In this document: piece after piece, positions 54,106 to 63,647 of the stretch | How positions within the stretch are numbered: the stretch's first letter is position 1 | Layout: each line of letters starts with the position of its first letter | From: Fodinibacter sp963800505 | GTDB taxonomy: Bacteria > Actinomycetota > Actinomycetes > Actinomycetales > Dermatophilaceae | Direction: 5' to 3' | NCBI GenBank assembly: GCA_963800505.1 | Contig: CAWDBL010000020.1 | Coordinates: forward strand, 212,965 to 276,964 | DNA: 64,000 nt | Program-made: the position numbers and the translations under genes | Notes under the pieces: generated by a model | What the model was told of the DNA's origin: nothing | What the model saw: only the letters and a program-made list of their open reading frames with translations | Databases searched by the model: none

Positions 54106-56093
54106 GGGCCGCATCACCACGATCGGTCCACCTCGGCCGGCTCGCGACAGCAGTGCTGATGGTGGGAACCGGCATCGGTGTGCTGTCGCCGCTGGCTGCA
54201 GCCTCGGACAGCGTGCCGGCGACGCTCAGCGACATCCGCAGCTCGACCGGGGCGGTCAACACCACGCTCGTGCTGCGAGGGGGCCAGACACTGGCGGTGG
54301 ACCCGGCGTCGATCAAGGCGAGCATCGGAGGCCGCCCGGCGGTCGTGACGGTGGCGCAGGCTGCCCAGCAACCGCGCTCCACCATGCTGGTGATCGACAC
54401 CAGCGGCTCGATGGGTGCCTCTGGGATGGGCACCGTGCGTGCCGCGGTGCGTGACTTCCTCGCCGCCGTGCCGAAGGACGTCAAGGTGGGGGTGGTGTCG
54501 TTCGCGTCGACCTCTGGTGTCGACGTCGCGCCGACGACCGACCGCGCCAAAGTGCAGCGCGAGGTGGCCAGCTACGTCGCCAGGGGCGAGACGTCGCTCT
54601 ACGCCGGTGTGCAGGATGCCGTGAAGGCGCTCGGCGCCGCGGGTGAGCGCAGCATCGTGCTGCTCAGCGACGGCGGGGACACGGTGGCCGAGATCAAAGG
54701 TGGCCCGGCGGCGGCGGTGACGCAGCGCAAGGCCGCACTCTCCGCCCTGTCCGAGGGCAAGGTCCGTGCCGAGGTGGTGGCGTTCAAGAGCCCGGAGAGC
54801 AACAACGCCGTGCTGAGCCAGTTCGCCAAGGTGGGCGGTGGGTCTGTGGCCAACGCCGACGACCGCGCCGCGGTGTCGCGTGGGTTCACGGCCGCGGCGC
54901 GCGCCCTCGATTCCCAGGCCGTTCTGGAGATCAAGCGCCCGGCCGGCGTGACGGGGACCAGGGACGTCGTGGTCACGGGCACGGCCGATGGGGCGCCGTT
55001 CGAGGCACGCTCGGCGGTCGACCTCGCGGACTCCGCCCCGGTCACCGACTCGGGTGAGGCCTCGGCCGGGCCGGTGCTTCCGGCGGTCGAGGACACCAGC
55101 ACGTTCACGGCGCTGTCGCCGGTAGTGCTGTATCCCTCCATCGCCGTCCTCGTCGTCGGCCTCTTCCTCCTCGCAACTGCCTTCATGGGCAGCGCGTTCA
55201 AGTCGGAGAAGAAGGAGCGACTGGCGTCGATCGAGGCCTACGGCTTCGGTCGGGTAGCGGCCCCGGCGCGGGCGAAGGACAGCCCGACAGCCATCTCGGC
55301 ACAGTTGGTCACGATGGGTGACAAGGTGATGTCTGGCCGGGAGTCCACAACGCACACCATGGAGCTGATGGACCGTGCCGACCTGCCGTGGCGTGCCGGT
55401 GAGTGGTTCGTTCTCCGAATCCTCGCGGTGGTCATCGCCGCGATCGGGGGCTTCGTCCTGCTCGGCTCGCACCACGTTGTCGGAGTGATCTTCGGACTGA
55501 TCGTCGGCCTCATCCTGCCTCCGGTGCTCTTGCGGTACCTTGCGCGGCGGCGTGCCCGGAAGTTCGAAGCCGCGCTGCCGGACGTCCTGATGCTGGTGGC
55601 CACCTCGCTCGCCTCCGGGTTCAGCCTGCTGCAGGCCCTGGACTCGGTGGCCAAGGACGCACCGGAGCCCGCCGCCAAGGAGTTCTCCCGGGCGCTGGCC
55701 GAGGCGCGGATCGGCTCCGACGTCAGCGACGCGCTCGACCACATGGGCGCCCGCATGGACAGCCAGAACATGCGCTGGACCACCATGGCGATCCGCATCC
55801 AGCGCGAGGTGGGTGGCAACCTCGCCGAGACCCTGCGCACCACGGCCGCCACGCTGCGGGAGCGCGAGATGCTCAAGCGCCAGGTGAAGACGCTGTCGGC
55901 CGAGGGCAAGCTGTCCGCCTACATCCTCATCGCCCTGCCCATCGGGGTGCTGCTCTTCAGCACCATGACGAACTACGCGTACGTCAGCCTGCTCTGGACG
56001 ACCGCCATGGGAATCGCGATGTCCGTCGCCGGGCTCCTCGCCATGGCCTTCGGCGTCTGGTGGATGTCCAAAGTCGTGAAGATCGAGGTGTGA
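54102..56093 (+). CDS. tadB: VWA domain fused to TadB-type pilus membrane protein
   Basis: A 663-residue fusion. An N-terminal leader helix (about 12-34, RLATAVLMVGTGIGVL) is followed by an outside von Willebrand factor A domain: the MIDAS DTSGSMG (D99-S101-S103), later RSIVLLSDGGDT and the closing helices to about residue 280. Next comes a short beta-rich linker with AGVTGTRDVVVTG. The TadB half follows: helix near 345-365, cytoplasmic stretch, helices near 440-480, the T2SSF core FEAALPDVLMLVATSLASGFSLLQALD with QREVGGNLAETLRTTAATLR, and two final helices. TadB alone is about 300 residues. The VWA domain is placed outside and would contact surface ligands or pilus subunits. A related fusion may exist in other actinobacteria. 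Confidence 0.88.
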   Translation: MRAASPRSVHLGRLATAVLMVGTGIGVLSPLAAASDSVPATLSDIRSSTGAVNTTLVLRGGQTLAVDPASIKASIGGRPAVVTVAQAAQQPRSTMLVIDTSGSMGASGMGTVRAAVRDFLAAVPKDVKVGVVSFASTSGVDVAPTTDRAKVQREVASYVARGETSLYAGVQDAVKALGAAGERSIVLLSDGGDTVAEIKGGPAAAVTQRKAALSALSEGKVRAEVVAFKSPESNNAVLSQFAKVGGGSVANADDRAAVSRGFTAAARALDSQAVLEIKRPAGVTGTRDVVVTGTADGAPFEARSAVDLADSAPVTDSGEASAGPVLPAVEDTSTFTALSPVVLYPSIAVLVVGLFLLATAFMGSAFKSEKKERLASIEAYGFGRVAAPARAKDSPTAISAQLVTMGDKVMSGRESTTHTMELMDRADLPWRAGEWFVLRILAVVIAAIGGFVLLGSHHVVGVIFGLIVGLILPPVLLRYLARRRARKFEAALPDVLMLVATSLASGFSLLQALDSVAKDAPEPAAKEFSRALAEARIGSDVSDALDHMGARMDSQNMRWTTMAIRIQREVGGNLAETLRTTAATLREREMLKRQVKTLSAEGKLSAYILIALPIGVLLFSTMTNYAYVSLLWTTAMGIAMSVAGLLAMAFGVWWMSKVVKIEV

Positions 56094-56094
56094 C

Positions 56095-57013
56095 GTGGCC
56101 CTCCTTCTGGTCGGAACCGCCCTGTTCGTCCTCGCGGTCATCGTGGTGGCGCTGGCTTCCCTCATCGGCTCCACCCACTCGACCGGCGTGGCTCGCTCGC
56201 TCGAGCTGCTGAACCAGACCGCCACGACCCGAGAGGTGGCCAAGAACGAGCTGGGCCTCCAGGACCGCGTCCTGGGCCCGATGCTCGACCGGCTGCGCGC
56301 CCTCGCCGTGCGGGTCTCGCCCTCGGGCACCGGGGGCAGGATGAGCAGGAACCTCGACCGGGCCGGCAACCCGGAGAGCTGGACGGTCGAGCGCATCATG
56401 GGTGCCAAGGGCCTGGGCCTGGTCGCCGGTGTGGTGCTGGCACTGCTCTTCATGGGGCTCAGCGTCAAGGGCATCATGGTCGCCGTCGCCGCTGGTGCCG
56501 CCGGCTTCTACCTCCCGGACCTCCTGCTCTACAACGCTGGGGCGAAGCGCCAGCAGGAGATGCAGAAGGGGCTCGCCGACGCGCTGGACATGCTCACCGT
56601 CTGCGTTGAGGCCGGTCAGGGCTTCGACGCCGCGATCCTTCAGGTGGCCCGCACCGTGACTGGTCCGATCGGCGGCGAGTTTGCGCGGGTGTTGTCCGAG
56701 ATCCAGATCGGCAAGTCGCGCGCGGACGCCTTTGCATCGCTCGGGCGAACGCACCACCGCGCCCGAGCTGAAGACGTTCGTCAGCACGCTGGTGCAGGCC
56801 GACCGGCTCGGGCTGCCCGTGGGCTCGGTGCTGCGCGAGCAGACCAAGGAGATGCGCGTCATCCGCCGTCAGCGGGCCGAGGAGAAGGCCCAGAAGGTGA
56901 CGGTGAAGATCCTCTTCCCGCTGCTGCTGTGCATCTTCCCGGCGCTGTTCATCGTCATCATCGGCCCGGGTGCCATCACGATGGTCCAGGCCTTCTCCAA
57001 GGGCGGCCTCTGA
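56095..57013 (+). pseudogene. tadC: TadC-type pilus membrane protein, one frame break
   Basis: About 306 residues when the break is fixed. N-terminal helix (ALLLVGTALFVLAVIVVALASL), the TadC core DALDMLTVCVEAGQGFDAAILQVARTVTG, and C-terminal LKTFVSTLVQADRLGLPVGSVL with two helices (ILFPLLLCIFPALFIVIIG). An extra G in CTCGGGCGAACG near 56751 shifts the frame between ADAFASLG and ERTTAPELK; removing it restores the family sequence. The break is in a GGG run and may be sequencing error. It follows tadB by one base. A hairpin follows at 57026-57052. Confidence 0.83.
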
Positions 57014-57025
57014 GGTCCCACCTTT

Positions 57026-57052
57026 CGACGGCGGTGCACTTTACGGCCGTCG
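57026..57052. terminator. Hairpin between tadC and the response regulator
   Basis: Stem CGACGGC / GCCGTCG (7 bp, extendable by a T-G pair) with a 13-base loop, in the short gap between convergent genes. Moderate strength, no T-run; it could act in both directions. Confidence 0.5.
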
Positions 57053-57060
57053 GCGGCGAG

Positions 57061-57714
57061 TCAGCGCTCGATGTCGCTGACCAGCCCTAGCCGGACCGCC
57101 GCGATCACCGCGCTGGCCCGGTTGTGCGCGCCAAGCTTCTCGTAGATCTTGCCGATGTGGGTCTTGACGGTCGACGGGCTCATGAACAGCTGGCGCCCTA
57201 CCTGCGCCACCGAGGACCCCTCGACAAGCAGCCGGAGCACCTCGGCCTCGCGGACGGTGAGGTTCGTCTGGGGCGAGTCGGCGTGCCGGCGCATCGCCTC
57301 GGCGAGGCCACTGGCGGAGAACTCACCCGGCATCTCGGCAGCGCGCCGCACGGCCGAGATGACCTGCTCCGACGGGGCGCTCTTGCGCACCAGGGCGGAG
57401 GCGCCGGCATCCAGCGCCTCGAGCAGGGTGGTGTCGTCGTTGAGCATCGTCAGCACGACCAGGCCGATGTCCTTGGACCGCTCGCGGGCGGTGCGCACGA
57501 GCGACAGACCGCTGCCGTCGGGCATCGTCACGTCGACGACCGCCACGAGGTGCCCGGCGGGCGGCGTGGTCAGCAGGCGGTCGACGAGTGCCAGGCCCTC
57601 GGTGAGAGAACCCGCCTGCCCGACCACGGTGATCTCGTCCTGCGCCTCGAGCATGCCCGCCACGGCCTCGCGGACGACGGCGTGGTCGTCGACGAGGGCG
57701 ACACTGATGTCCAC
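57061..57714 (-). CDS. LuxR/NarL-type response regulator
   Basis: A 217-residue regulator. Receiver domain: VALVDDHAVVREAVAGMLE with the acidic pocket, phospho-acceptor D61 in VAVVDVTMPDGSG, Thr-containing VVLTML and Lys in LVRKSAPSEQ. The C-terminal helix-turn-helix is LTVREAEVLRLLVEGSSVAQVGRQLFMSPSTVKTHIGKIYEKL. GTG 57714 is chosen for the AGGAGGGG site 4-10 bases upstream. It follows the histidine kinase gene on the same strand after 14 bases, so the two form a pair, convergent to tadC. Confidence 0.9.
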   Translation of the reverse strand: MDISVALVDDHAVVREAVAGMLEAQDEITVVGQAGSLTEGLALVDRLLTTPPAGHLVAVVDVTMPDGSGLSLVRTARERSKDIGLVVLTMLNDDTTLLEALDAGASALVRKSAPSEQVISAVRRAAEMPGEFSASGLAEAMRRHADSPQTNLTVREAEVLRLLVEGSSVAQVGRQLFMSPSTVKTHIGKIYEKLGAHNRASAVIAAVRLGLVSDIER

Positions 57715-57728
57715 GACCCCTCCTGATC

Positions 57729-59330
57729 TCACGTGATCGAGCGAATTGCCCCCACGGAAGCGGGCTCCTGCACGCTCAGGTTAACGGTGGTGCGTCCGTT
57801 CGGCTCGGTGCCCACGTGCAGTGTCGCGTCGAGCCCAGCGAGGGCCGGGTCCTTGAAGGAGCGCCGCGCCGCACGGGGATCACCGTCATGGGACACCTCG
57901 AGGTACGCCGGACCGGCCACCGACGTGGTCAAGGTCACCCAGGCGTTGCGCGCGCCGCACGCCTGCGCGTCGGCCAGGACGTCCATGACGAGCCGGTGGA
58001 TCAGGATCTCGACCCGGGGGTCGAGGCGCCGCTGGCCCTCGCTCACCGTCACCGTCGTGCGCACCCCCGTGACGCTGCCGAAGCTCTGCACGGCCGCCCC
58101 GAGCACCGCGCCCAGACCGGTGCCGGGGCGCTCGGCGACCCGCAGGTCGGTGATGTGCATCCGCAGGTCGACCATCGCGTTGCTCAGCTGCTCGCGCAGG
58201 GCGTCGAGCCCGTCGCGCATGGGGCTGCCGGTCGGCCCAGCCTTCGAGCGCAGCGCGTCGACCTGGTAGCCGAGCGCGGCCAGCTCCTGGGCGATGCCGT
58301 CGTGGATGTCGCGCGCGATGCGGTTGCGCTCCTCGATGCTCGCGAACTGCCGCAGGCTGCCGAAGAGCAGACCCGCCTGGAGGGCCGGGGCGATGCGGCG
58401 GGTGACGTCGCGGGCGATCCGTCGCTCGTTGTCGGTGAACGGCCGGCCGACGGGCCGCTCGGCGATGACGACGGTCGTCGAGCCGTTGCCCAGGGCGAAG
58501 GGCACGACGAGGGCGTTGCGGCGGCCGAGCTCGTCGACGAAGGTCACCTCCGTCGGCACCCAGCTGGCGGGGTTGGTGCGCAGGAGCTCGGCGAGGTGCT
58601 CGGCGATGTGCCACGGCGCCCGGGTCGAGCCGCGCAGCGCGACCGGGACGAGGTGCTCGGCGTCGTGGGTCACCAGCACGGCGCTGCGGGTCGACGGCAC
58701 CTCCGCCGACAGCAGGTCCAGCGCCAGCGTCGCACTGGCCGGGGCGTCCAGGCCGGTGGACATCTGCCCGGACAGGTCCTGCAGGCGCTGGATCAGCTCG
58801 ATCGCCTCGCGGGCTGCAGGGTCGTCGTCGGGACCGTCCGGCTCGGCGGCGGTGAGCCGCTGGTTCCAGGCGCCGAGGAGGCCCAGGGTGAGGGCCGCGC
58901 CCATCCAGGCGGCCGCCGCCAGCTCGCTCGATGGCTGCACACCGAACAGCCAGACCGACACCAGGAAGGATGACAGGGCCACGACGCAGGTGAGCAGGAA
59001 GCCGAACCGGCCGTACCTCGAGCCGGCGTGGTAGGCGGGGACGAGGATGAGCAGGGCCGCGCCGTCGCCGGCGACCGCGAAGGCGACACCCGCGGTGGCC
59101 GCCGAGACCGACAGCAGGGTGAGGACCACCCGGTTGACCGCACCCTGACGTCCCGCGGGCGGGCCCTCGAGCGCGGTGACCACCAGGTCGAGGACCACGA
59201 CGAGCAGCAGCCACGGCAGCACCTCGATGAACGTGTGCAGCTGGATGGCGGCCGAGCCGCTCAGAACCACGAAGGCGAGCCGGATCTTGCCGGACGCATC
59301 CAGCACGGGAATCCGGGAGATACGGGTCAC
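57729..59330 (-). CDS. Membrane histidine kinase (HisKA_3) with degenerate ATPase domain
   Basis: About 533 residues. Five or six membrane helices (about residues 20-150), a GAF-like cytoplasmic domain (AVLVTHDAEHLVPVALRG), then the dimer/phosphorylation helix with ERNRIARDIHDGIAQELAALG (His about 343). The ATPase region is short and unusual: where a normal kinase has an N box (E-x-x-x-N-A) and DxGxG, this one has DVLADAQACGARNAWVTL and SHDGDPRAARRSF, so nucleotide binding may be poor. GTG 59330 is preferred; an upstream in-frame GTG at 59363 would add 11 residues. It may be a regulator of the adjacent Tad genes. Confidence 0.82.
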   Translation of the reverse strand: MTRISRIPVLDASGKIRLAFVVLSGSAAIQLHTFIEVLPWLLLVVVLDLVVTALEGPPAGRQGAVNRVVLTLLSVSAATAGVAFAVAGDGAALLILVPAYHAGSRYGRFGFLLTCVVALSSFLVSVWLFGVQPSSELAAAAWMGAALTLGLLGAWNQRLTAAEPDGPDDDPAAREAIELIQRLQDLSGQMSTGLDAPASATLALDLLSAEVPSTRSAVLVTHDAEHLVPVALRGSTRAPWHIAEHLAELLRTNPASWVPTEVTFVDELGRRNALVVPFALGNGSTTVVIAERPVGRPFTDNERRIARDVTRRIAPALQAGLLFGSLRQFASIEERNRIARDIHDGIAQELAALGYQVDALRSKAGPTGSPMRDGLDALREQLSNAMVDLRMHITDLRVAERPGTGLGAVLGAAVQSFGSVTGVRTTVTVSEGQRRLDPRVEILIHRLVMDVLADAQACGARNAWVTLTTSVAGPAYLEVSHDGDPRAARRSFKDPALAGLDATLHVGTEPNGRTTVNLSVQEPASVGAIRSIT

Positions 59331-59446
59331 CCCTTGAGCGTAGTTCTCCCCGCCGTCGCCCACCTTGCGTACAGGGTCCTCCCAGCGTGCTGTGCGAGGA
59401 TGAAGGCCTTGTGTGTGGCACTGCCAGAAGGAAGGAACGGGCCGAC

Positions 59447-60124
59447 GTGAAAGGTCGCGTACTGGTCGTCGATGACGACCTGGCGCTGGCGGAGATGCTC
59501 GGCATCGTCCTGCGCAACGAGGGGCTCGAGGTCGACCACGTCGCCGACGGCCCGTCCGCCATCGGTGCCTTCCGCGACTACCGCCCGGACCTCGTGCTGC
59601 TCGACGTGATGCTGCCCGGCATCGACGGCCTCGAGGTCTGCCGTCAGATCCGCGCCGAGTCCGGTGTCCCCATCGTCATGCTCACCGCGAAGACCGACAC
59701 CGTCGACGTCGTCGTGGGCCTGGAGTCGGGCGCCGACGACTACGTCGTGAAGCCGTTCAAGCCGCAGGAGCTCATCGCCCGGGTGCGCGCCCGGCTGCGG
59801 CGCGACAACGAGCCCGAGCCCGAGCGGCTCACCATCGGCGACCTCGCCATCGACGTCGCCGGCCACTCGGTCACCCGCGACGGCGCCGCGCTCAGCCTCA
59901 CCCCGCTGGAGTTCGACCTCCTCGTGGCGCTGGCGCGCAAGCCGTGGCAGGTCTTCACCCGCGAGGTGCTCCTCGAGCAGGTGTGGGGCTACCGCCACGC
60001 CGGTGACACCAGGCTGGTCAACGTCCACGTGCAGCGGCTGCGGTCCAAGATCGAGCACGACCCGGAGCACCCCGAGATCGTGGTGACCGTGCGCGGCGTC
60101 GGTTACAAGGCAGGCCGGGCCTGA
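59447..60124 (+). CDS. mtrA: MtrA response regulator
   Basis: A 225-residue OmpR-family regulator. Receiver domain with LVVDDDLALAEMLG, D53 in LVLLDVMLPGIDG, T in MLTAKTD and K in DDYVVKPF; winged helix ending VNVHVQRLRSKIEHDPEHP and VRGVGYKAG. It controls cell division, wall remodelling and, in mycobacteria, dnaA expression. GTG 59447 follows GAAGGAAC. The product pairs with MtrB two bases downstream. This is the canonical mtrA-mtrB-lpqB operon. Confidence 0.95.
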   Translation: MKGRVLVVDDDLALAEMLGIVLRNEGLEVDHVADGPSAIGAFRDYRPDLVLLDVMLPGIDGLEVCRQIRAESGVPIVMLTAKTDTVDVVVGLESGADDYVVKPFKPQELIARVRARLRRDNEPEPERLTIGDLAIDVAGHSVTRDGAALSLTPLEFDLLVALARKPWQVFTREVLLEQVWGYRHAGDTRLVNVHVQRLRSKIEHDPEHPEIVVTVRGVGYKAGRA

Positions 60125-60126
60125 GC

Positions 60127-61779
60127 GTGACCGGCTCCGCCGATCTCGGTGTGCGGACCGCGTTGGCATCGGGTCGGGTCCGAGGCCGGCGCAGCCTCGC
60201 CGACGCCTCCCGCTCGCTGCGCGATGCCGTGGCACAGCTCGGACGGGCCTGGCGCCAGTCCCTGCAGCTGCGAGTCGTCACCACGACGATGCTGCTCGGA
60301 CTGTTCGTCGTGTCGATCCTGGGAGGCGTGCTGCACCAGCAGATCGCCAACGGTCTCGAGACCGACCGGGTGACCGCCGCCACGAACGAGTCGCTCAGCC
60401 TGACCACGCAGGCCCAGAACAGCTGGGAGAGCTCGACGTCCACCTCCGTCGACGAGCTGGACCAGGCGGCGGACGACATCATGACCCGCATCCTGGCCGA
60501 GCCCGGACCGGAGCCCAGCCGCTACGTCATCATGAACCGCTCGGCGGGCAACGACAGTGACGTGGTGCTCGCCAAGCTCACCAGTGGTGTGCTCGACCTC
60601 GACTCGGTGAGCCCGGAGCTCCAGGCGGCCGTCGCGGCATCCCCGGGACAGCAGCGGTTCCAGATGACCGAGGTCGAGCTCGGCGGCAAGAGCCTGCCCG
60701 CAGTGGTCGTCGGCAGCGTCGTCGAGGTGCCCACCGCCGGCGCCTACGACCTCTACTTCGTCTACCCGATGGAGCAGGAGGTGGCGACGATGGGGCTGAT
60801 CGGCAACTCCTTCGTCGTGGCCGGCATCATCCTCACGCTGCTGGTCGGCGCGGTCGCCTGGGTGGTCACCCGCCAGGTCGTGGCTCCGGTGCGCCGCGCC
60901 GGCGAGGTCGCCCAGCGGCTGTCGGCGGGCAAGCTCAACGAGCGGATGGCGACCCGCGGCGAGGACGACCTCGCCCTGCTCGCCACCTCGTTCAACGGCA
61001 TGGCCGACAGCCTCCAGTCGCAGATCCGCCAGCTCGAGGGGCTCTCGGCCGTGCAGCAGCGCTTCGTCTCCGACGTCTCGCACGAGCTGCGCACCCCACT
61101 CACCACGATCCGGATGGCGGTCGACGTCATCCACGAGTCGCGCGAGGACTTCGAGCCCACGGTGGGTCGGTCGGCCGAGCTGCTGGCCGGTGAGCTCGAC
61201 CGGTTCGAGGACCTCCTCGCCGACCTGCTCGAGATCAGCCGCTTCGACGCCGGCGCCGCGGCGCTCGACGTCGAGCCGGTCGACCTGAGGGGCACGATCG
61301 CCAGGGTCGTCGAGGCGACCCGCCCGCTGGCCGAGCGCCGCGGCAGCGTCGTCACGGTGCACACCCCGGCCGAGCCGGCCGAGGCGGAGGTCGACGAGCG
61401 GCGGGTCGAGCGCATCCTGCGCAACCTGATCGTCAATGCCATCGAGCACGGCGACGGGCGCCCGGTCGACCTGCAGGTCGCGGTCGGGCAGGACGCGGTC
61501 GCGGTGGTCGTCGAGGACCACGGCGTCGGCCTGCGACCGGGGGAGGCCGCCAACGTGTTCACCCGGTTCTGGCGCGCCGACCCGGCCCGCGCCCGCACCA
61601 CCGGGGGCACCGGCCTGGGGCTGTCGATCTCGCTCGAGGACGCCCGGCTGCACAACGGCTGGCTCCAGGCGTGGGGCGAGCGGGGCGTCGGCTCGAGGTT
61701 CCGGCTCACCCTGCCGCAGCGCGCCGGCGACACCCTGCACGGGTCGCCGCTGCCGCTCAGCCCGACGGAGGACCCGTGA
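60127..61779 (+). CDS. mtrB: MtrB sensor histidine kinase
   Basis: A 550-residue kinase. Helix 1 near residues 52-72 (TTMLLGLFVVSILGGVL), an outside sensor region to about 220, helix 2 (VVAGIILTLLVGAVAWVV), HAMP (PVRRAGEVAQRLSAGKL), phospho-His in VSDVSHELRTPLTTIR (about H319), and the ATPase with N box NLIVNAIEHG, G1 VEDHGVGL and G2 TGGTGLGLSIS. GTG start two bases after mtrA. Its stop overlaps lpqB by 4 bases. Confidence 0.95.
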   Translation: MTGSADLGVRTALASGRVRGRRSLADASRSLRDAVAQLGRAWRQSLQLRVVTTTMLLGLFVVSILGGVLHQQIANGLETDRVTAATNESLSLTTQAQNSWESSTSTSVDELDQAADDIMTRILAEPGPEPSRYVIMNRSAGNDSDVVLAKLTSGVLDLDSVSPELQAAVAASPGQQRFQMTEVELGGKSLPAVVVGSVVEVPTAGAYDLYFVYPMEQEVATMGLIGNSFVVAGIILTLLVGAVAWVVTRQVVAPVRRAGEVAQRLSAGKLNERMATRGEDDLALLATSFNGMADSLQSQIRQLEGLSAVQQRFVSDVSHELRTPLTTIRMAVDVIHESREDFEPTVGRSAELLAGELDRFEDLLADLLEISRFDAGAAALDVEPVDLRGTIARVVEATRPLAERRGSVVTVHTPAEPAEAEVDERRVERILRNLIVNAIEHGDGRPVDLQVAVGQDAVAVVVEDHGVGLRPGEAANVFTRFWRADPARARTTGGTGLGLSISLEDARLHNGWLQAWGERGVGSRFRLTLPQRAGDTLHGSPLPLSPTEDP

Positions 61780-63551
61780 CCGGCCGGCGGGCACGAGCGG
61801 CCCTCGGGCTGGTCGTGGCCCTCCTCCTCGCCGGCTGTGGTGGCCTCTCCCGCAGTGGGCCGGTGCAGTCCGGTCTCGACGTCGGCAGCGGCAAGCCCCC
61901 CGTCCTCGGGGTCAACCCGCCCGGCCCGTCGTCGGGAGCGACGCAGGACAGCATCGTGCGGGGGTTCGTGCGGGCGGGCGCCGCGAGCGACGCCGCCTAC
62001 GACAACGCCCGCGCCTTCCTCACCACCCAGATGAGCGAGCGGTGGAAACCCGACCGCACCCTGGTGCTGCTCGCCGACGACGTCGCGCCGAAGGCGACGC
62101 TGCTCGACCCGGCGACCGTCCGCATCACGGCGCGGGCTGCCGGCACGGTCAACCCCCAGGGGCGCTACACCGCCGCCCGTCCCGGCACCGAGGTGACCGC
62201 CACCTTCGGCCTGTCCACGGTGGGCGGCGAGTGGCGGATCAGCGAGCTGCCCGAGGAGTTCGGGCGCTGGATCTCCAGCTCGCAGGTCTCCCGGCTCGTG
62301 CAGCCCTACGACGTGCACTACGTCTCCACCAGCCAGCGCTCCCTGGTGCCCGACACCCTGTGGTTCCCGGTCGACAAGCTCGCGACGCGGCTGGCCCGGG
62401 CCCAGGTCCTGCCGGTTCCGGCCCACCTCGAGGACACCGCGGTCACGGCCGTGCCGGCAGGCACCCGCCTGCTCGGGGATGCCGTGTCGATCGACGCCGG
62501 GGTGGCCACCGTCAACCTCCTCTCGGAGGAGAAGCTCAGCGCCGGGGAGAACACCCGGCAGAACCTGTGGGCCCAGTTCGTCAGCACGTTGACCCAGGAC
62601 ACCGGCGTGAGCCGGGTCGAGCTGTCGGTCAACGGCGTGCCGGTCAACATCGGCGGCCTCGAGGGCCCGGCCGGCACGCTCGCCGAGGTGGGCTTCACCA
62701 CCCCCGCCGCGCCGGCTCCGGTCCGGCCGGTGGTGCGGCGCGGTGACGACGTCGTGGTCTTCGACCCGAGCACGCTCGGTGACCAGGAGCCGCGCCAGCC
62801 GGCGGTCTCGGGCACCTACCCGCAGGTGCCGCACACCTACCGGCGGCTGGCCCTGGCTGCCGACGGCGGAGAGCTCGCCGCGGTGGACCCGGGCGGCAAC
62901 GGCATCTCGCGCTGGCGGGGCACCAACCGCTACGAGGTGCCGCTCGACGCCACGGCCGTCGGGAACCCCTCCTACGACCGGCGCGGCTACCTGTGGATGG
63001 GCGGGGTCGGCACCAAGGGTGCCAAGGCACCCCGGCTCTGGGTGGTCGACGTGGCAGCGAACCCGGCCGATCCCCGGGCGGCGGCGGCCAGACCCGTGCA
63101 GGCCCCGTGGCTCGACGGGCGGCGAGTGGTCGAGGCGCGCGTTGCCCTCGACGGCGACCGGGTGGCCGTGCTCTCGACCAAGCTCGACGGCTCCGACACC
63201 CGCATCAACATCGCCGGGGTGGTGCGCACCGGTGGTGGCCTCCCACAGCGGCTCGCGGCACCGCTGCGCGTCGGCACCTCCCTGACCCGGGCCACCAGCC
63301 TCGCCTGGCTCGACGACCGCACCCTGGCCGCACTGGGCGTGCTCGACGGGAAGGCGGTACGCCCGGTCGTCGTCTCGGTGGGTGGCGAGGTGCGCGGCCT
63401 GACCCCCGTTCCTAATGCCGTCAGCATCGCCTCCACCGGCGGGGAGCGTGACCTGTGGGTCGTCTCCTCGGACGGCCGGCTGCACAGCCGAGCCGGCTCG
63501 CAGTGGGTCGACAGCGGCCCGGCAACCGACCTCGCCACCGCCGCGGGCTGA
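61776..63551 (+). CDS. lpqB: LpqB lipoprotein
   Basis: A 591-residue lipoprotein that modulates MtrAB signalling at the outer face of the membrane. Lipobox LLLAGCGG with the lipidated Cys at 21. A GerMN domain follows (FPVDKLATRLARAQVLPVPA to TQDTGVSRVELSVNG) and then a C-terminal repeat domain of propeller type (RLALAADGGELAAVDPGG, RGYLWMGGVG, SLAWLDDRTLAALG, and DLWVVSSDGRL). The GTG start overlaps mtrB by 4 bases, so the three genes are coupled. Confidence 0.94.
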   Translation: MTGRRARAALGLVVALLLAGCGGLSRSGPVQSGLDVGSGKPPVLGVNPPGPSSGATQDSIVRGFVRAGAASDAAYDNARAFLTTQMSERWKPDRTLVLLADDVAPKATLLDPATVRITARAAGTVNPQGRYTAARPGTEVTATFGLSTVGGEWRISELPEEFGRWISSSQVSRLVQPYDVHYVSTSQRSLVPDTLWFPVDKLATRLARAQVLPVPAHLEDTAVTAVPAGTRLLGDAVSIDAGVATVNLLSEEKLSAGENTRQNLWAQFVSTLTQDTGVSRVELSVNGVPVNIGGLEGPAGTLAEVGFTTPAAPAPVRPVVRRGDDVVVFDPSTLGDQEPRQPAVSGTYPQVPHTYRRLALAADGGELAAVDPGGNGISRWRGTNRYEVPLDATAVGNPSYDRRGYLWMGGVGTKGAKAPRLWVVDVAANPADPRAAAARPVQAPWLDGRRVVEARVALDGDRVAVLSTKLDGSDTRINIAGVVRTGGGLPQRLAAPLRVGTSLTRATSLAWLDDRTLAALGVLDGKAVRPVVVSVGGEVRGLTPVPNAVSIASTGGERDLWVVSSDGRLHSRAGSQWVDSGPATDLATAAG

Positions 63552-63647
63552 GCGCGGCTCGTCCACAGGCGGCCGGGGCGGCGGCCGTCATCCACAGCCC
63601 AGGTTCGGCACCGGCATCCCGGCGGCTGGCCGGGCATCGTGGCGGGC

